From: Nocardioides palaemonis | GTDB taxonomy: Bacteria > Actinomycetota > Actinomycetes > Propionibacteriales > Nocardioidaceae | DNA length: 64,000 nt | Direction: 5' to 3' | Assembly: GCF_018275325.1 (NCBI RefSeq) | Contig: NZ_JAGVQR010000004.1 | Coordinates: 1,235,940-1,299,939, forward strand | The notes under the pieces: generated by a model | The model's input: the letters and a program-made list of their open reading frames with translations, nothing else | Database searches by the model: none | Told to the model about the DNA's origin: nothing | Made by a program: the position numbers and the translations under genes | Shown here: piece by piece, positions 25,056 through 34,642 of the stretch | How positions within the stretch are numbered: the first letter of the stretch is position 1 | Layout: every line of letters starts with the position of its first letter

Positions 25056-26498
25056 GTGACCGACCACGTCGACGTGCTGATCGTCGGGGCCGGGCTGTCC
25101 GGCATCGGCGCCGCGGCCCACCTCGCCAAGGACCTCCCCGACGCGTCGTACGCCGTGCTCGAGCGGCGGGCGGCGAGCGGCGGGACGTGGGACCTGTTCC
25201 GCTATCCCGGCGTCCGCTCGGACTCCGACATGTTCACCCTCGGCTACCGCTTCCGGCCCTGGCGCGGGGAGCAGGCGCTCGCCGACGGCGCCTCGATCCT
25301 GCAGTACGTCCGCGACACCGCCGCCGAGTACGGCGTGGACCAGCACATCCGCTACGGCCACCACGTGACCGGCGCCGCCTGGGACGGCACGACCGCCCGG
25401 TGGACGGTCACGGCCGAGGTCGACGGCGAGCCGCGGAGGATCACCGCGGACTTCCTGTGGTCGTGCAGCGGCTACTACGACTACGACCGCGGCCACCGCC
25501 CGCACCTCGAGGGCGAGGAGCGCTTCGGCGGCACGCTGGTCCACCCCCAGCACTGGCCCGAGGACCTCGACACGACCGGGAAGCGGGTCGTGGTGATCGG
25601 CTCCGGCGCGACCGCGGTGACGCTGGTGCCGGCGCTCGCGGCGGCCGGCGCCGCGCACGTGACCATGCTGCAGCGCTCCCCGACGTACGTCCTCCCGCTC
25701 GCGGCGCGCGACGGCTTCGCTCGCGCTGCCCGCAGGGTGCTCGGCGAGCGGCGCGCCTACCCGCTCGTGCGGGCCAAGAACGTCGCCGCCTCCACCGCGC
25801 TCTACCAGCTCAGCCGACGCCGCCCCGACGTCGTGCGCCGCCTGGTCCGCAAGGCCAACGTCGCGCTGCTGCCGCCGGGCTACGACGTCGACACCCACTT
25901 CCGCCCGACCTACGACCCGTGGGACCAGCGGCTGTGCCTGGTGCCGGACGGCGACCTGTTCCGCGCGATCTCCGACGGCTCCGCGTCCGTCGTCACCGAC
26001 ACCATCCGCACCTTCACCGAGACCGGCATCGAGCTGTCCTCCGGCGAGCACCTCGACGCCGACGTCGTGGTCACCGCCACCGGGCTCGAGCTGCTCCTCT
26101 TCGGCGGCGCCGAGCTGAGCGTCGACGGCGAGGTCGTCGACCCGTCCGACACGATGGCCTACCGCGCGATGATGCTCTCGGGGGTGCCGAACTTCGCGTT
26201 CACGATCGGCTACACCAACGCGTCCTGGACGCTGAAGGCCGACCTGGTGGCGGAGTACGTCGTCCGGGTGCTGCGGCGGATGCGCGCCGAGGGCCGGCGC
26301 ACCGTGGTCCCCACGCCGGACGACTCGGTCGGTCGTGCGCCGCTGATGGACTTCGACGCCGGGTACGTCCGTCGCGCCGCCCACCTCCTGCCCCGCCAGG
26401 GCACCGAGGCGCCGTGGCGGCTCAAGCAGAACTACCCCTACGACGCGGTGCAGCTGCGCCGCTCGCGCCTCGACGACGGCGTGCTCACCTTCCGCTGA
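25056..26498 (+). CDS. ethA: EthA-like flavin-containing (Baeyer-Villiger type) monooxygenase
   Basis: A 480-residue FAD/NADPH monooxygenase. The FAD Rossmann motif GAGLSGIG starts at residue 11, the monooxygenase signature FGGTLVHPQHWP is at 157-168 and the NADPH motif GSGATAVT starts at 182. From memory it tracks Mycobacterium tuberculosis EthA (489 residues) through RYPGVRSDSDMFTLGYRFRPW, NPWDQRLC-like and MMLSGVPNFAFTIGYTNASW segments. EthA performs Baeyer-Villiger and S-oxidation and activates ethionamide. No EthR-type repressor gene is adjacent, unlike in mycobacteria, but a dyad operator overlaps the promoter. The GTG at 25056 fits both the family start and the leaderless promoter. Confidence 0.88.
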   Translation: MTDHVDVLIVGAGLSGIGAAAHLAKDLPDASYAVLERRAASGGTWDLFRYPGVRSDSDMFTLGYRFRPWRGEQALADGASILQYVRDTAAEYGVDQHIRYGHHVTGAAWDGTTARWTVTAEVDGEPRRITADFLWSCSGYYDYDRGHRPHLEGEERFGGTLVHPQHWPEDLDTTGKRVVVIGSGATAVTLVPALAAAGAAHVTMLQRSPTYVLPLAARDGFARAARRVLGERRAYPLVRAKNVAASTALYQLSRRRPDVVRRLVRKANVALLPPGYDVDTHFRPTYDPWDQRLCLVPDGDLFRAISDGSASVVTDTIRTFTETGIELSSGEHLDADVVVTATGLELLLFGGAELSVDGEVVDPSDTMAYRAMMLSGVPNFAFTIGYTNASWTLKADLVAEYVVRVLRRMRAEGRRTVVPTPDDSVGRAPLMDFDAGYVRRAAHLLPRQGTEAPWRLKQNYPYDAVQLRRSRLDDGVLTFR

Positions 26499-26510
26499 CA
26501 CGGCCGCCGC

Positions 26511-26760
26511 CGCTGGTCGAGGAAGGAGCAGCCGCTGGTCGAGGAAGGACGAAGTCCTGTCACGAGACCCGGGTCTCGTGACGGTCGCTGCTCGACCTCC
26601 TCGACCAGCGGGGGCGCGTGACCTCCTCGACCAGCGGGGCGCGCGACCTCCTCGACCAGCGGGGCGCGCGACCTCCTCGACCAGCGGGGGCGCGCGACCT
26701 CCTCGACCTGCGGGGCGCGCGACCTCCTCGACCAGTGCGGCGCGACCTCCTCGACCAACG
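26511..26760. repeat. Palindrome family B full copy plus seven-unit tandem arm array
   Basis: Between 26511 and 26610 lies a full family B palindrome, with its left beta arm preceded by a second partial left arm. The right-arm end then repeats: GACCTCCTCGACCAGCG or a close variant begins at 26594, 26620, 26645, 26670, 26696, 26721 and 26744, a period of 23-26 bases. The repeats fill nearly the whole interval between the flanking genes. Confidence 0.85.
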
Positions 26761-26781
26761 GTGGGGTGGGAGGATCACCGC

Positions 26782-27849
26782 ATGTCCCGCGACGAGTCCT
26801 ACGACGCCCTCGGCACCCGCGAGCACCCCACGCTCGGCCTCGACACCTTCGGCGACGCGCCGCTCGACGGCGCGCCCGCCAACCACGCGGAGGTGCTGCG
26901 CGAGGTGGTGGCCGAGGCCGTGCTGGCCGACCGGGTCGGCGTCGACTACATCGGCCTGGGTGAGCACCACCGCGCCGACTACGCCGTCTCCGCGCCCGAC
27001 GTGGTGCTCGCGGCGATCGCCGGGCAGACCGAGCGGATCCGGCTCGGCACGGGCGTCACCGTCCTCTCCAGCGACGACCCGATCCGCGTCTACGAGCGGT
27101 TCGCGACGCTCGACGCCGTGTCCGGCGGCCGCGCCGAGGTGCAGCTGGGGCGCGGCTCGTTCATCGAGTCGTTCTCGCTGTTCGGTCTCGACCTCGGCGA
27201 CTACGACCGGCTCTTCGCCGAGAAGCTCGACCTCTTCGCCGCGCTCCAGTCCGAGCAGCCGGTGTCGTGGCAGGGCACGATCCGTCCGCCGGTCGAGGCC
27301 AAGCAGGTCTACCCGACCACCGCAGCCGGCCGGCTGCCCGCCTGGATCGCCGTGGGCGGCACGCCCGAGTCGGTGGTGCGCGCGGCGAGGTACGCCATGC
27401 CGCTGGTGCTCGCGGTGATCGGCGGGTCGCCCGCGGCGTTCGTGCAGCTCGCCGACCTGCACCGCCGCGCGCTGGCCGAGATGGGCCACCCCGAGCTGCC
27501 CATCGGGATGCACTCGCCGGGCCACGTCGCCGCCACCGACGCCGAGGCGCGCGAGCAGCTCTACCCGCACCAGGCCGAGATGTACACGCGCCTGGGCCGC
27601 GAGCGCGGCTGGCCGCCGTACTCGCAGATCCAGTTCGAGCAGGCGGCCTCGCCTCAGGGCGCCCTCTTCGTCGGCTCGCCGGACACGGTCGCGGCCAAGG
27701 TGGCGTGGGCCGTGCGCACCCTCGGGCTCTCCCGCTTCCAGCTGAAGTACTCCGTCGGCGCGCTGCCGCACGAGCAGCGCCTGGAGTCGGTGCGGCTCTA
27801 CGGCGAGGAGGTCGTGCCGCGCGTGCGCCGCCTGCTGGCGGAGGACTGA
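26782..27849 (+). CDS. Luciferase-like (LLM class) flavin-dependent oxidoreductase
   Basis: A 355-residue luciferase-like monooxygenase. Family features are the TIM-barrel start with DRVGVDYIGLGEHH, the TERIRLGTGVTVLSSDDPIRV segment and the VSGGRAEVQLGRGS phosphate-binding loop. FMNH2 or F420 may be the cofactor; the family includes both. There is no signal peptide. The ATG at 26782 has a GGGAGGA ribosome-binding site, and the upstream region consists almost wholly of the repeat array at 26511, which must contain or replace its promoter. Substrate unknown. Confidence 0.88.
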   Translation: MSRDESYDALGTREHPTLGLDTFGDAPLDGAPANHAEVLREVVAEAVLADRVGVDYIGLGEHHRADYAVSAPDVVLAAIAGQTERIRLGTGVTVLSSDDPIRVYERFATLDAVSGGRAEVQLGRGSFIESFSLFGLDLGDYDRLFAEKLDLFAALQSEQPVSWQGTIRPPVEAKQVYPTTAAGRLPAWIAVGGTPESVVRAARYAMPLVLAVIGGSPAAFVQLADLHRRALAEMGHPELPIGMHSPGHVAATDAEAREQLYPHQAEMYTRLGRERGWPPYSQIQFEQAASPQGALFVGSPDTVAAKVAWAVRTLGLSRFQLKYSVGALPHEQRLESVRLYGEEVVPRVRRLLAED

Positions 27850-27915
27850 CCGACCTGCTCCCACGGGACGGTTGACGCGATCGGGGTGCGCCCGCGACGA
27901 TGGTGGCCGATGGGA

Positions 27916-27931
27916 GTGGAAGCGCTTCCAC
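27916..27931 (+). promoter_or_regulatory. LacI-type operator of the GH1 operon
   Basis: GTGGAAGCGCTTCCAC is a perfect 16-base palindrome with the central CG typical of LacI/CebR-family operators (TGGNAGCGCTNCCA). It lies 22 bases before the ATG of the second GH1 gene, which is followed by a LacI-family repressor gene. Confidence 0.85.
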
Positions 27932-27953
27932 ACCCGGCAGGAGGAGCATCCCG

Positions 27954-29426
<1,473 letters not shown>

Positions 29427-29436
29427 CGTTGACCGG

Positions 29437-30468
29437 GTGACGACGCGCCGGCCCGCACCTCCCTCGGCGACCCCCACGCTCGACGAGGTCGCCCGGGTGG
29501 CCGGTGTCTCCCGCGCCACTGCCTCGCGGGCGATCAACGGCGGGCAGCGGGTGAGTGCGGCCGCGCAGGCGGCCGTCGAGGACGCGGTCCGCGAGCTGGG
29601 CTACGTCCCCCACCCGGCCGCCCGCAGCCTGGTCACCCGCCGCACGGACTCGGTCGCCGTGCTGGTCCCCGAGCCCGACGACCGCGTGTTCTCCGACCCG
29701 TTCTTCGCCGGGACGCTGCGCGGCGTCAACCGGGTGCTGAGCGAGCGCGACATCCAGATGGTGCTGCTGCTCGCGCGGCCCGGCGCCGACACCGCGCGCA
29801 CGCTGCGCTACCTCACCCGCCGCCACGTCGACGGCGCCATCGTGACCTCCCACCACCGCGACGACCGGCTCGCCGAGCACCTCGCGGACATCGGGCTGCC
29901 GTGCGTCTTCGGGGGCCGGCCCTGGACCGGTGGCGAGCGCGTCTCGTGGGTCGACGTCGACAACACGGCGGGTGAACGGCTGGCCACCGAGGCGCTGCTC
30001 GCCCGGGGCTGCACGCGCATCGGCACGATCGCCGGGCCGGCCGACATGACCGCGGCGGTCGACCGGCTCGGGGGGTGGACGCAGGCCATGACGGCCGCCG
30101 GGCTGGCGCCCGACGCGGTCGAGCGCGGCGACTTCACCGAGGCGAGCGGCGAGGCCGCCTGCCGCGCCCTGATGGAGCGGCACCCCGACCTCGACGGGCT
30201 CGTCGTGGCCTCCGACCTGATGGCCGCCGGTGCCCTGCGGGTCCTGGCCGAGCTCGGTCGGCGCGTGCCCGACGACGTCGCCGTGGTGGGGTTCGACGAC
30301 CTCGGCGTCGCCGAGCGCACCGCGCCGCCGCTCACCACGGTCCGCCAGCCGGTGGAGGAGATGGCCGAGCGCGCCACCCGGCTGCTGCTCGAGCGGGTCG
30401 ACGCGGGCGGCGGCGACCCGGTGCGGGAGGTCGTCGCGCCGACCCTCGTACGCCGCGCCAGCGCGTGA
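29437..30468 (+). CDS. LacI family transcriptional repressor
   Basis: A 343-residue LacI-type repressor. The N-terminal helix-turn-helix TLDEVARVAGVSRATASRAI and the hinge helix region LGYVPHPAARSLVTRR are followed by a periplasmic-binding-protein-like sugar domain (DGAIVTSHH, VDVDNTAGERLATEALL, VAVVGFDDL). It almost certainly binds the palindrome at 27916 and controls the GH1 gene and itself. The GTG at 29437 is preferred to a GTG 24 bases earlier because TAGCGT lies 7 bases upstream; either is possible. The gene converges on arsC with 3 bases between stops. Confidence 0.92.
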   Translation: MTTRRPAPPSATPTLDEVARVAGVSRATASRAINGGQRVSAAAQAAVEDAVRELGYVPHPAARSLVTRRTDSVAVLVPEPDDRVFSDPFFAGTLRGVNRVLSERDIQMVLLLARPGADTARTLRYLTRRHVDGAIVTSHHRDDRLAEHLADIGLPCVFGGRPWTGGERVSWVDVDNTAGERLATEALLARGCTRIGTIAGPADMTAAVDRLGGWTQAMTAAGLAPDAVERGDFTEASGEAACRALMERHPDLDGLVVASDLMAAGALRVLAELGRRVPDDVAVVGFDDLGVAERTAPPLTTVRQPVEEMAERATRLLLERVDAGGGDPVREVVAPTLVRRASA

Positions 30469-30471
30469 GGC

Positions 30472-30867
30472 TCAGGCCAGCGAGGCGATGAGCTCCTCGA
30501 CCCGGCGCTTGATCTCGTCGCGGATCGGGCGGACGGCGTCGATGCCCTGCCCGGCGGGGTCGTCGAGCTTCCAGTCCTCGTAGCGCTTGCCCGGGTAGAA
30601 GGGGCAGGCGTCGCCGCAGCCCATCGTGACCACCACGTCGGACTCCTGCACCGCTGCATCGGTGAGCACCTTCGGCGTCGCGGCGGTGATGTCGACGCCC
30701 ACCTCGGCCATCGCCTCGACCGCGACCGGGTTGATCGTCTCGGCCGGGGCGGACCCTGCCGAGAGCACCTCGACGCGGTCACCGGCGAGGTGCTGCAGCC
30801 AGCCGGCGGCCATCTGGGAGCGGCCGGCGTTGTGGACGCACACGAACAGGACGGTGGGGCGGCTCAT
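30472..30867 (-). CDS. arsC: Arsenate reductase, low-molecular-weight phosphatase type
   Basis: A 131-residue ArsC of the thioredoxin- or mycothiol-linked LMW-PTP class. The P-loop CVHNAGRS supplies Cys10 and Arg16; Cys84 and Cys88 in MGCGDACP are the resolving cysteines expected of the three-cysteine thioredoxin-coupled class. It reduces arsenate to arsenite for export by the upstream Acr3. The ATG overlaps the acr3 stop by 4 bases; it is the last gene of arsR-acr3-arsC. Confidence 0.94.
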   Translation of the reverse strand: MSRPTVLFVCVHNAGRSQMAAGWLQHLAGDRVEVLSAGSAPAETINPVAVEAMAEVGVDITAATPKVLTDAAVQESDVVVTMGCGDACPFYPGKRYEDWKLDDPAGQGIDAVRPIRDEIKRRVEELIASLA

Positions 30868-31961
30868 CGGGAGATCTCCTCGGAGGCGTGGTCGGTGGCG
30901 GTGGGAGCGGGGTGCGGGAAGCGGTCGCGCAGGGCGAGGCTGACGTAGACCAGCGCGACGAGCACCGGGACCTCGATCAGCGGGCCGACGACCCCGGCCA
31001 GCGCCTGGCCGGAGGTGACGCCGAAGGTCGCGATGGCGACCGCGATGGCGAGCTCGAAGTTGTTGCCGGCGGCGGTGAAGGCCAGGGTCGTGGTGCGCTC
31101 GTAGGTCATGCCGAGCCCGCGGCCGAGGGCGTAGCCGCCGCCCCACATCAGCGCGAAGTAGGCCAGCAGCGGGAGCGCGATGCGGGCGACGTCGAGGGGC
31201 CGGCTGGTCACCTGGTCGCCCTGGAGCGCGAACAGCACCACGATCGTGAACAGCAGGCCGATCAGTGCCCACGGCCCGACCTTGGGCAGGAACGCCGACT
31301 CGTACCACTCGCGCCCGCGCAGCCGCTCGCCCCCGGTGCGGGAGAGCCAGCCGAGCAGCAGCGGGACGCCGAGGAAGACGAGCACGGACTTCGCGATCTG
31401 CCATGCCGAGACGTCGAGGTCGGCGGTGTCGAGGCCGAGCCAGCCGGGCAGCACCTCGAGGTAGAACCAGCCCAGGCCCGCGAAGGCGACGACCTGGAAG
31501 ACGGAGTTGAGTGCGACCAGCACGGCCGCCGCCTCGCGGTCGCCGCAGGCGAGGTCGTTCCAGATGATCACCATCGCGATGCAGCGGGCGAGCCCCACGA
31601 TGATCAGGCCGGTCCGGTAGTCCGGGAGGTCCGGCAGCAGCAGCCAGGCGAGGGCGAACATGAGGGCCGGTCCGACCACCCAGTTGAGCACCAGCGACGC
31701 CAGCAGCATCCTCCGGTCGGAGGTGACGGAGTCGAGGCGGTCGTAGCGGACCTTGGCGAGGACCGGGTACATCATCACCAGCAGGCCGAGCGCGATCGGC
31801 AGCGAGACGCCGTCGACCTCGACCGCCGAGAGGGCGTCGCCGAGGCCGGGGACGAGGCGACCGAGCAGCAGCCCGCCGACCATCGCCAGGCCGATCCAGA
31901 GCGGGAGAAGCCGGTCGAGGGTGGAGAGGCGGGCCGCCACCTGGCCGTCGGGCGCGCTCAT
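30864..31961 (-). CDS. acr3: Arsenite efflux transporter, ACR3 family
   Basis: A 365-residue membrane protein with about ten transmembrane helices. Family-specific segments include VVGPALMFALAWLLL, GLARCIAMVIIWNDLACGD (with the essential Cys) and FTAAGNNFELAIAVAIATFG. It exports arsenite using the proton motive force. A short cytoplasmic N-terminus precedes helix 1, and the C-terminus is a His/acidic tail. The ATG overlaps the arsR stop by 4 bases and the stop overlaps arsC, so efflux, sensing and reduction are co-translated. Confidence 0.94.
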   Translation of the reverse strand: MSAPDGQVAARLSTLDRLLPLWIGLAMVGGLLLGRLVPGLGDALSAVEVDGVSLPIALGLLVMMYPVLAKVRYDRLDSVTSDRRMLLASLVLNWVVGPALMFALAWLLLPDLPDYRTGLIIVGLARCIAMVIIWNDLACGDREAAAVLVALNSVFQVVAFAGLGWFYLEVLPGWLGLDTADLDVSAWQIAKSVLVFLGVPLLLGWLSRTGGERLRGREWYESAFLPKVGPWALIGLLFTIVVLFALQGDQVTSRPLDVARIALPLLAYFALMWGGGYALGRGLGMTYERTTTLAFTAAGNNFELAIAVAIATFGVTSGQALAGVVGPLIEVPVLVALVYVSLALRDRFPHPAPTATDHASEEISR

Positions 31962-32326
31962 CCCTCGCCGCCGATCAGGGAGGCGAGGTCGGCGAGGACC
32001 TCGCGGCGCACGGCGTAGTAGACCCACACGCCGCGCTTGGCGCGGTCGAGCAGGCCCGCGTCGTGCAGCACCTTGAGGTGGTGGCTGATCGTCGGCTGGG
32101 AGAGGTCGAAGGCGTCGTTGAGGTCGCACACGCACGCCTCACCGCCCTCGCTCGCGGCGACGATCGACACCAGCCGCAGGCGTACGGGGTCGGCGAGCGC
32201 CTTGAGCAGCGGGGCGACGCCCTCCGCCCGCTCCGCGGAGAGCGGCTCGCGCAGGAGGGGCGAGCAGCAGGCGGCGGTCTCGACGGGGGTGAGGGTCAGC
32301 GGCGGACGTCCAACAGACTTCGACAC
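31958..32326 (-). CDS. arsR: ArsR/SmtB family arsenic-responsive repressor
   Basis: A 122-residue winged-helix repressor. The arsenite-binding cysteines are in EACVCDL (Cys65 and Cys67) at the start of the recognition region, and the DNA-binding helix reads LSQPTISHHLKVLHDAGLL. An additional vicinal pair Cys20-Cys21 near the N-terminus may complete a trigonal As(III) site, as in actinobacterial ArsR proteins. It is first in the arsR-acr3-arsC operon and divergent from the cadI/arsI gene, so one intergenic operator probably controls both sides. Confidence 0.93.
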   Translation of the reverse strand: MSKSVGRPPLTLTPVETAACCSPLLREPLSAERAEGVAPLLKALADPVRLRLVSIVAASEGGEACVCDLNDAFDLSQPTISHHLKVLHDAGLLDRAKRGVWVYYAVRREVLADLASLIGGEG

Positions 32327-32403
32327 AGATCAATATTGACAGGTATCGATCCATGGTGCAACCTCAACACATCGACATCCATCTATGTGAACGGAGCACC
32401 ACC
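32327..32403. promoter_or_regulatory. Divergent ars control region
   Basis: This 77-base gap between arsR and the cadI/arsI gene is AT-richer than its surroundings. It holds the 10-base palindrome TCAATATTGA (32330-32339), which overlaps a -35-like TTGACA at 32336-32341, and a CACAT...ATGTG inverted pair at 32368-32389. ArsR binding here would control both directions. The promoter assignment is approximate. Confidence 0.6.
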
Positions 32404-32835
32404 ATGTCCCGCCTCCAGCTGGCCCTCAACGTCGACGACCTCGAGACGTCGATCGCCTTCTACTCCACGCTCTTCGACACGGCGCCGCACAAGGTGCGCC
32501 CGGGCTACGCCAACTTCGCGGTCGCCGAGCCGCCCCTCAAGCTGGTCCTCATCGAGAGCCCGGGCCAGGGTGGCAGCGTCAACCACCTCGGGGTCGAGGT
32601 CGGCGACGTGGACGTGGTCGACGCCGAGCTCACCCGGCTGGCCGCCGCCGGCCTCGCGACGACCGAGGAGCGCGACACGACCTGCTGCTACGCCAAGCAG
32701 GACAAGTTCTGGGTCGACGGCGCGCCGAACGGCGAGCGGTGGGAGGTCTACACGATCACCGACGACGCGCCCGCCACCAACGCCGACGGGGACGCGCCCG
32801 ACGACGCCGCGCGCGCCGCGGGGTGCTGCGCCTGA
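32404..32835 (+). CDS. cadI: ArsI/CadI family metalloenzyme
   Basis: A 143-residue VOC-fold protein. It closely recalls mycobacterial CadI: MSRLQLALNVDDLE start, GYANFAVAEPPLKLVL, NHLGVEV and a vicinal cysteine pair Cys94-Cys95 in TTCCYAKQDKFWV. The metal ligands would include His61 and a Glu in GERWEVY. Related ArsI enzymes cleave carbon-arsenic bonds of methylated or aromatic arsenicals; CadI is metal-induced. The C-terminus ends in GCCA, another thiol pair. ATG at 32404 has a GGAG site and the family start. Its position opposite arsR supports an arsenic role; whether it is a true C-As lyase needs testing. Confidence 0.88.
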   Translation: MSRLQLALNVDDLETSIAFYSTLFDTAPHKVRPGYANFAVAEPPLKLVLIESPGQGGSVNHLGVEVGDVDVVDAELTRLAAAGLATTEERDTTCCYAKQDKFWVDGAPNGERWEVYTITDDAPATNADGDAPDDAARAAGCCA

Positions 32836-32930
32836 GCCGACGCGGATCACACCCGGCGCGATTCACCAGAAGGCCGGTCGGACCGATAGCGTGGGAGCCA
32901 CAGACGCCCGGCCGGTCTTGCCCCGGGCGC

Positions 32931-32965
32931 AGGTCCGCCGACGCGGACCTCCCCCAGCACTGGGG
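32931..32965 (+). promoter_or_regulatory. Leader hairpins upstream of the DEAD-box helicase gene
   Basis: AGGTCCGCcgacGCGGACCT is a perfect 8-bp stem with a 4-base loop, followed immediately by a CCCCA/TGGGG stem at 32952-32965. They lie in an unusually long region (198 bases) before the helicase start. A GATAGC hexamer at 32885-32890, 17 bases after TTCACC, could begin a leader of about 130 nt. Confidence 0.45.
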
Positions 32966-33033
32966 CACGTACGCCGCTCGGTCCGATCAGGACGGCGGCT
33001 CACGGTGGCGAGACGCCAACCGAAAGCAGTCAC

Positions 33034-34533
33034 ATGACCTTCGCCGACCTCGGCGTTCCCTCCTCGCTCGTCTCCGTCCTGGAGCAGCAGGGCATCACCA
33101 CCCCCACCCCGATCCAGGCCGCGACGCTGCCCGACAGCCTCGCCGGCCGCGACGTCCTCGGCCGCGGCCGCACCGGCTCCGGCAAGACCTACGGGTTCCT
33201 GCTGCCGCTGGTCGCGCGCCTCGACGCCGCGAAGCTGCCGGCCATGCCGCGCAAGCCGCGCGCGCTCATCCTGGCCCCGACCCGCGAGCTGGTCGGCCAG
33301 ATCGAGGCCTCCCTCGCGCCGCTGGCGCAGGCCACCGGCCTCTCCACCCGCACCGTCTTCGGCGGCGTCGGCCAGAACCCCCAGGTCACCGCGCTCAAGA
33401 AGGGCGTCGACATCGTCATCGCCTGCCCGGGCCGGCTCGAGGACCTCATGCAGCAGGGCTTCGCCGACCTGTCCGCCGTCGAGATCACGGTCCTCGACGA
33501 GGCCGACCACATGGCCGACCTCGGCTTCCTGCCCGGCGTGCGCCGGATCATGGACAAGACCCCGCAGTCCGGCCAGCGCCTGCTGTTCTCGGCGACGCTC
33601 GACAAGGCGATCGACGTCCTGGTCAAGCGGTTCCTGAGCAACCCGGTCACCCACGAGGCCGACTCGGCGCAGTCGCCGGTCGCGACGATGCACCACCACG
33701 TGCTCCACCTCTCGCGCGAGCAGCGCGTGCCGGTGCTGGTCGACCTGACCAGCGCGCCCGGTCGCACCGTGGTCTTCACCCGCACCAAGTACGGCGCCAA
33801 GGCGCTCGCCCGCCAGCTCAACAAGTCGGGCGTGCCGAGCGTCGAGCTGCACGGCAACCTGTCGCAGAACGCCCGCACCCGCAACATGGAGGCGTTCCAC
33901 TCCGGGACCGCGACCACGCTGGTGGCGACCGACATCGCCGCCCGCGGCATCCACGTCGACGACGTGTCGCTGGTCGTGCACGCCGACCCGCCGGTCGAGC
34001 ACAAGGCCTACCTGCACCGCTCCGGCCGCACCGCGCGCGCCGGCAACGAAGGCACCGTCATCACCCTGATGACCGACGAGCAGGTCCGCGACGTGCGCGA
34101 CCTGACCCGCCAGGCCGGCATCAAGCCGGTCACCACCAAGGTCGACGGACCCAAGCACCCCGTGCTGGTCCAGCTCGCCCCCGGTGAGCGGACCCTCGTC
34201 CCCGGCGGCCTGGTCGTCGAGACGCCCACCGGTGCCGGTGCCCAGGGCGCGCGCGCCGGCGGCGGCGGCCGCAACCGCTCGCGCCGACGCGGCAAGGGCG
34301 GCGGCCAGTCCACGGGTCAGGCCTCGCGCCAGGGAGCTCGCTCCGGCGGCCAGGGCGGCCAGGGCGGCCAGGGCGGCCGACCGGGCCAGGGCCAGGGCGG
34401 CCAGTCCGCGGCGAAGGCCTCGCAGGGCGGCGGCCAGCGCCGGCGCCGCAGCGGCGGCGGCCAGGGTGGCCAGGGTGGCCAGTCCGGTCGCAGCGGCGGC
34501 CACAGCGCCTCGTCGTTCAGCCGGGGTCGCTGA
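33034..34533 (+). CDS. DEAD/DEAH box RNA helicase
   Basis: A 499-residue ATP-dependent RNA helicase of the RhlE type. Motifs in order: Q motif (GITTPTPIQAATLP), Walker A RTGSGKT, PTRELV, DEAD at 155-158, SAT, the ARGIH segment and HRSGRTARAG. Residues about 400-499 are a disordered Gly/Gln/Arg/Ser-rich tail with many GGQGG units, likely to bind RNA or promote condensate formation. The usual role is remodelling of structured RNA in ribosome assembly or cold adaptation. The leader contains two stable hairpins, which suggests regulation at the RNA level. ATG at 33034. Confidence 0.94.
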   Translation: MTFADLGVPSSLVSVLEQQGITTPTPIQAATLPDSLAGRDVLGRGRTGSGKTYGFLLPLVARLDAAKLPAMPRKPRALILAPTRELVGQIEASLAPLAQATGLSTRTVFGGVGQNPQVTALKKGVDIVIACPGRLEDLMQQGFADLSAVEITVLDEADHMADLGFLPGVRRIMDKTPQSGQRLLFSATLDKAIDVLVKRFLSNPVTHEADSAQSPVATMHHHVLHLSREQRVPVLVDLTSAPGRTVVFTRTKYGAKALARQLNKSGVPSVELHGNLSQNARTRNMEAFHSGTATTLVATDIAARGIHVDDVSLVVHADPPVEHKAYLHRSGRTARAGNEGTVITLMTDEQVRDVRDLTRQAGIKPVTTKVDGPKHPVLVQLAPGERTLVPGGLVVETPTGAGAQGARAGGGGRNRSRRRGKGGGQSTGQASRQGARSGGQGGQGGQGGRPGQGQGGQSAAKASQGGGQRRRRSGGGQGGQGGQSGRSGGHSASSFSRGR

Positions 34534-34540
34534 CCCCTCC

Positions 34541-34575
34541 CGTACGACCACCCGTACGACCACACGTACGACCAG
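34541..34575. repeat. Three 12-base tandem repeats
   Basis: CGTACGACCAC or a one-base variant begins at 34541, 34553 and 34565. Each unit includes the palindrome CGTACG. The array starts 8 bases after the helicase stop and precedes the YbdK-type gene. Confidence 0.6.
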
Positions 34576-34642
34576 GCATCGGGCCCGGTCCGTGCCCCCA
34601 GGGATGGGGTGCGGGTCGGGCCCGTGCTGCTTGGATCGGGGC

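Noticed and set aside
26594..26760. Possible CRISPR array
   Set aside because: Units of about 25 bases are separated by only about 8 near-identical bases, with no unique spacers and no cas genes.
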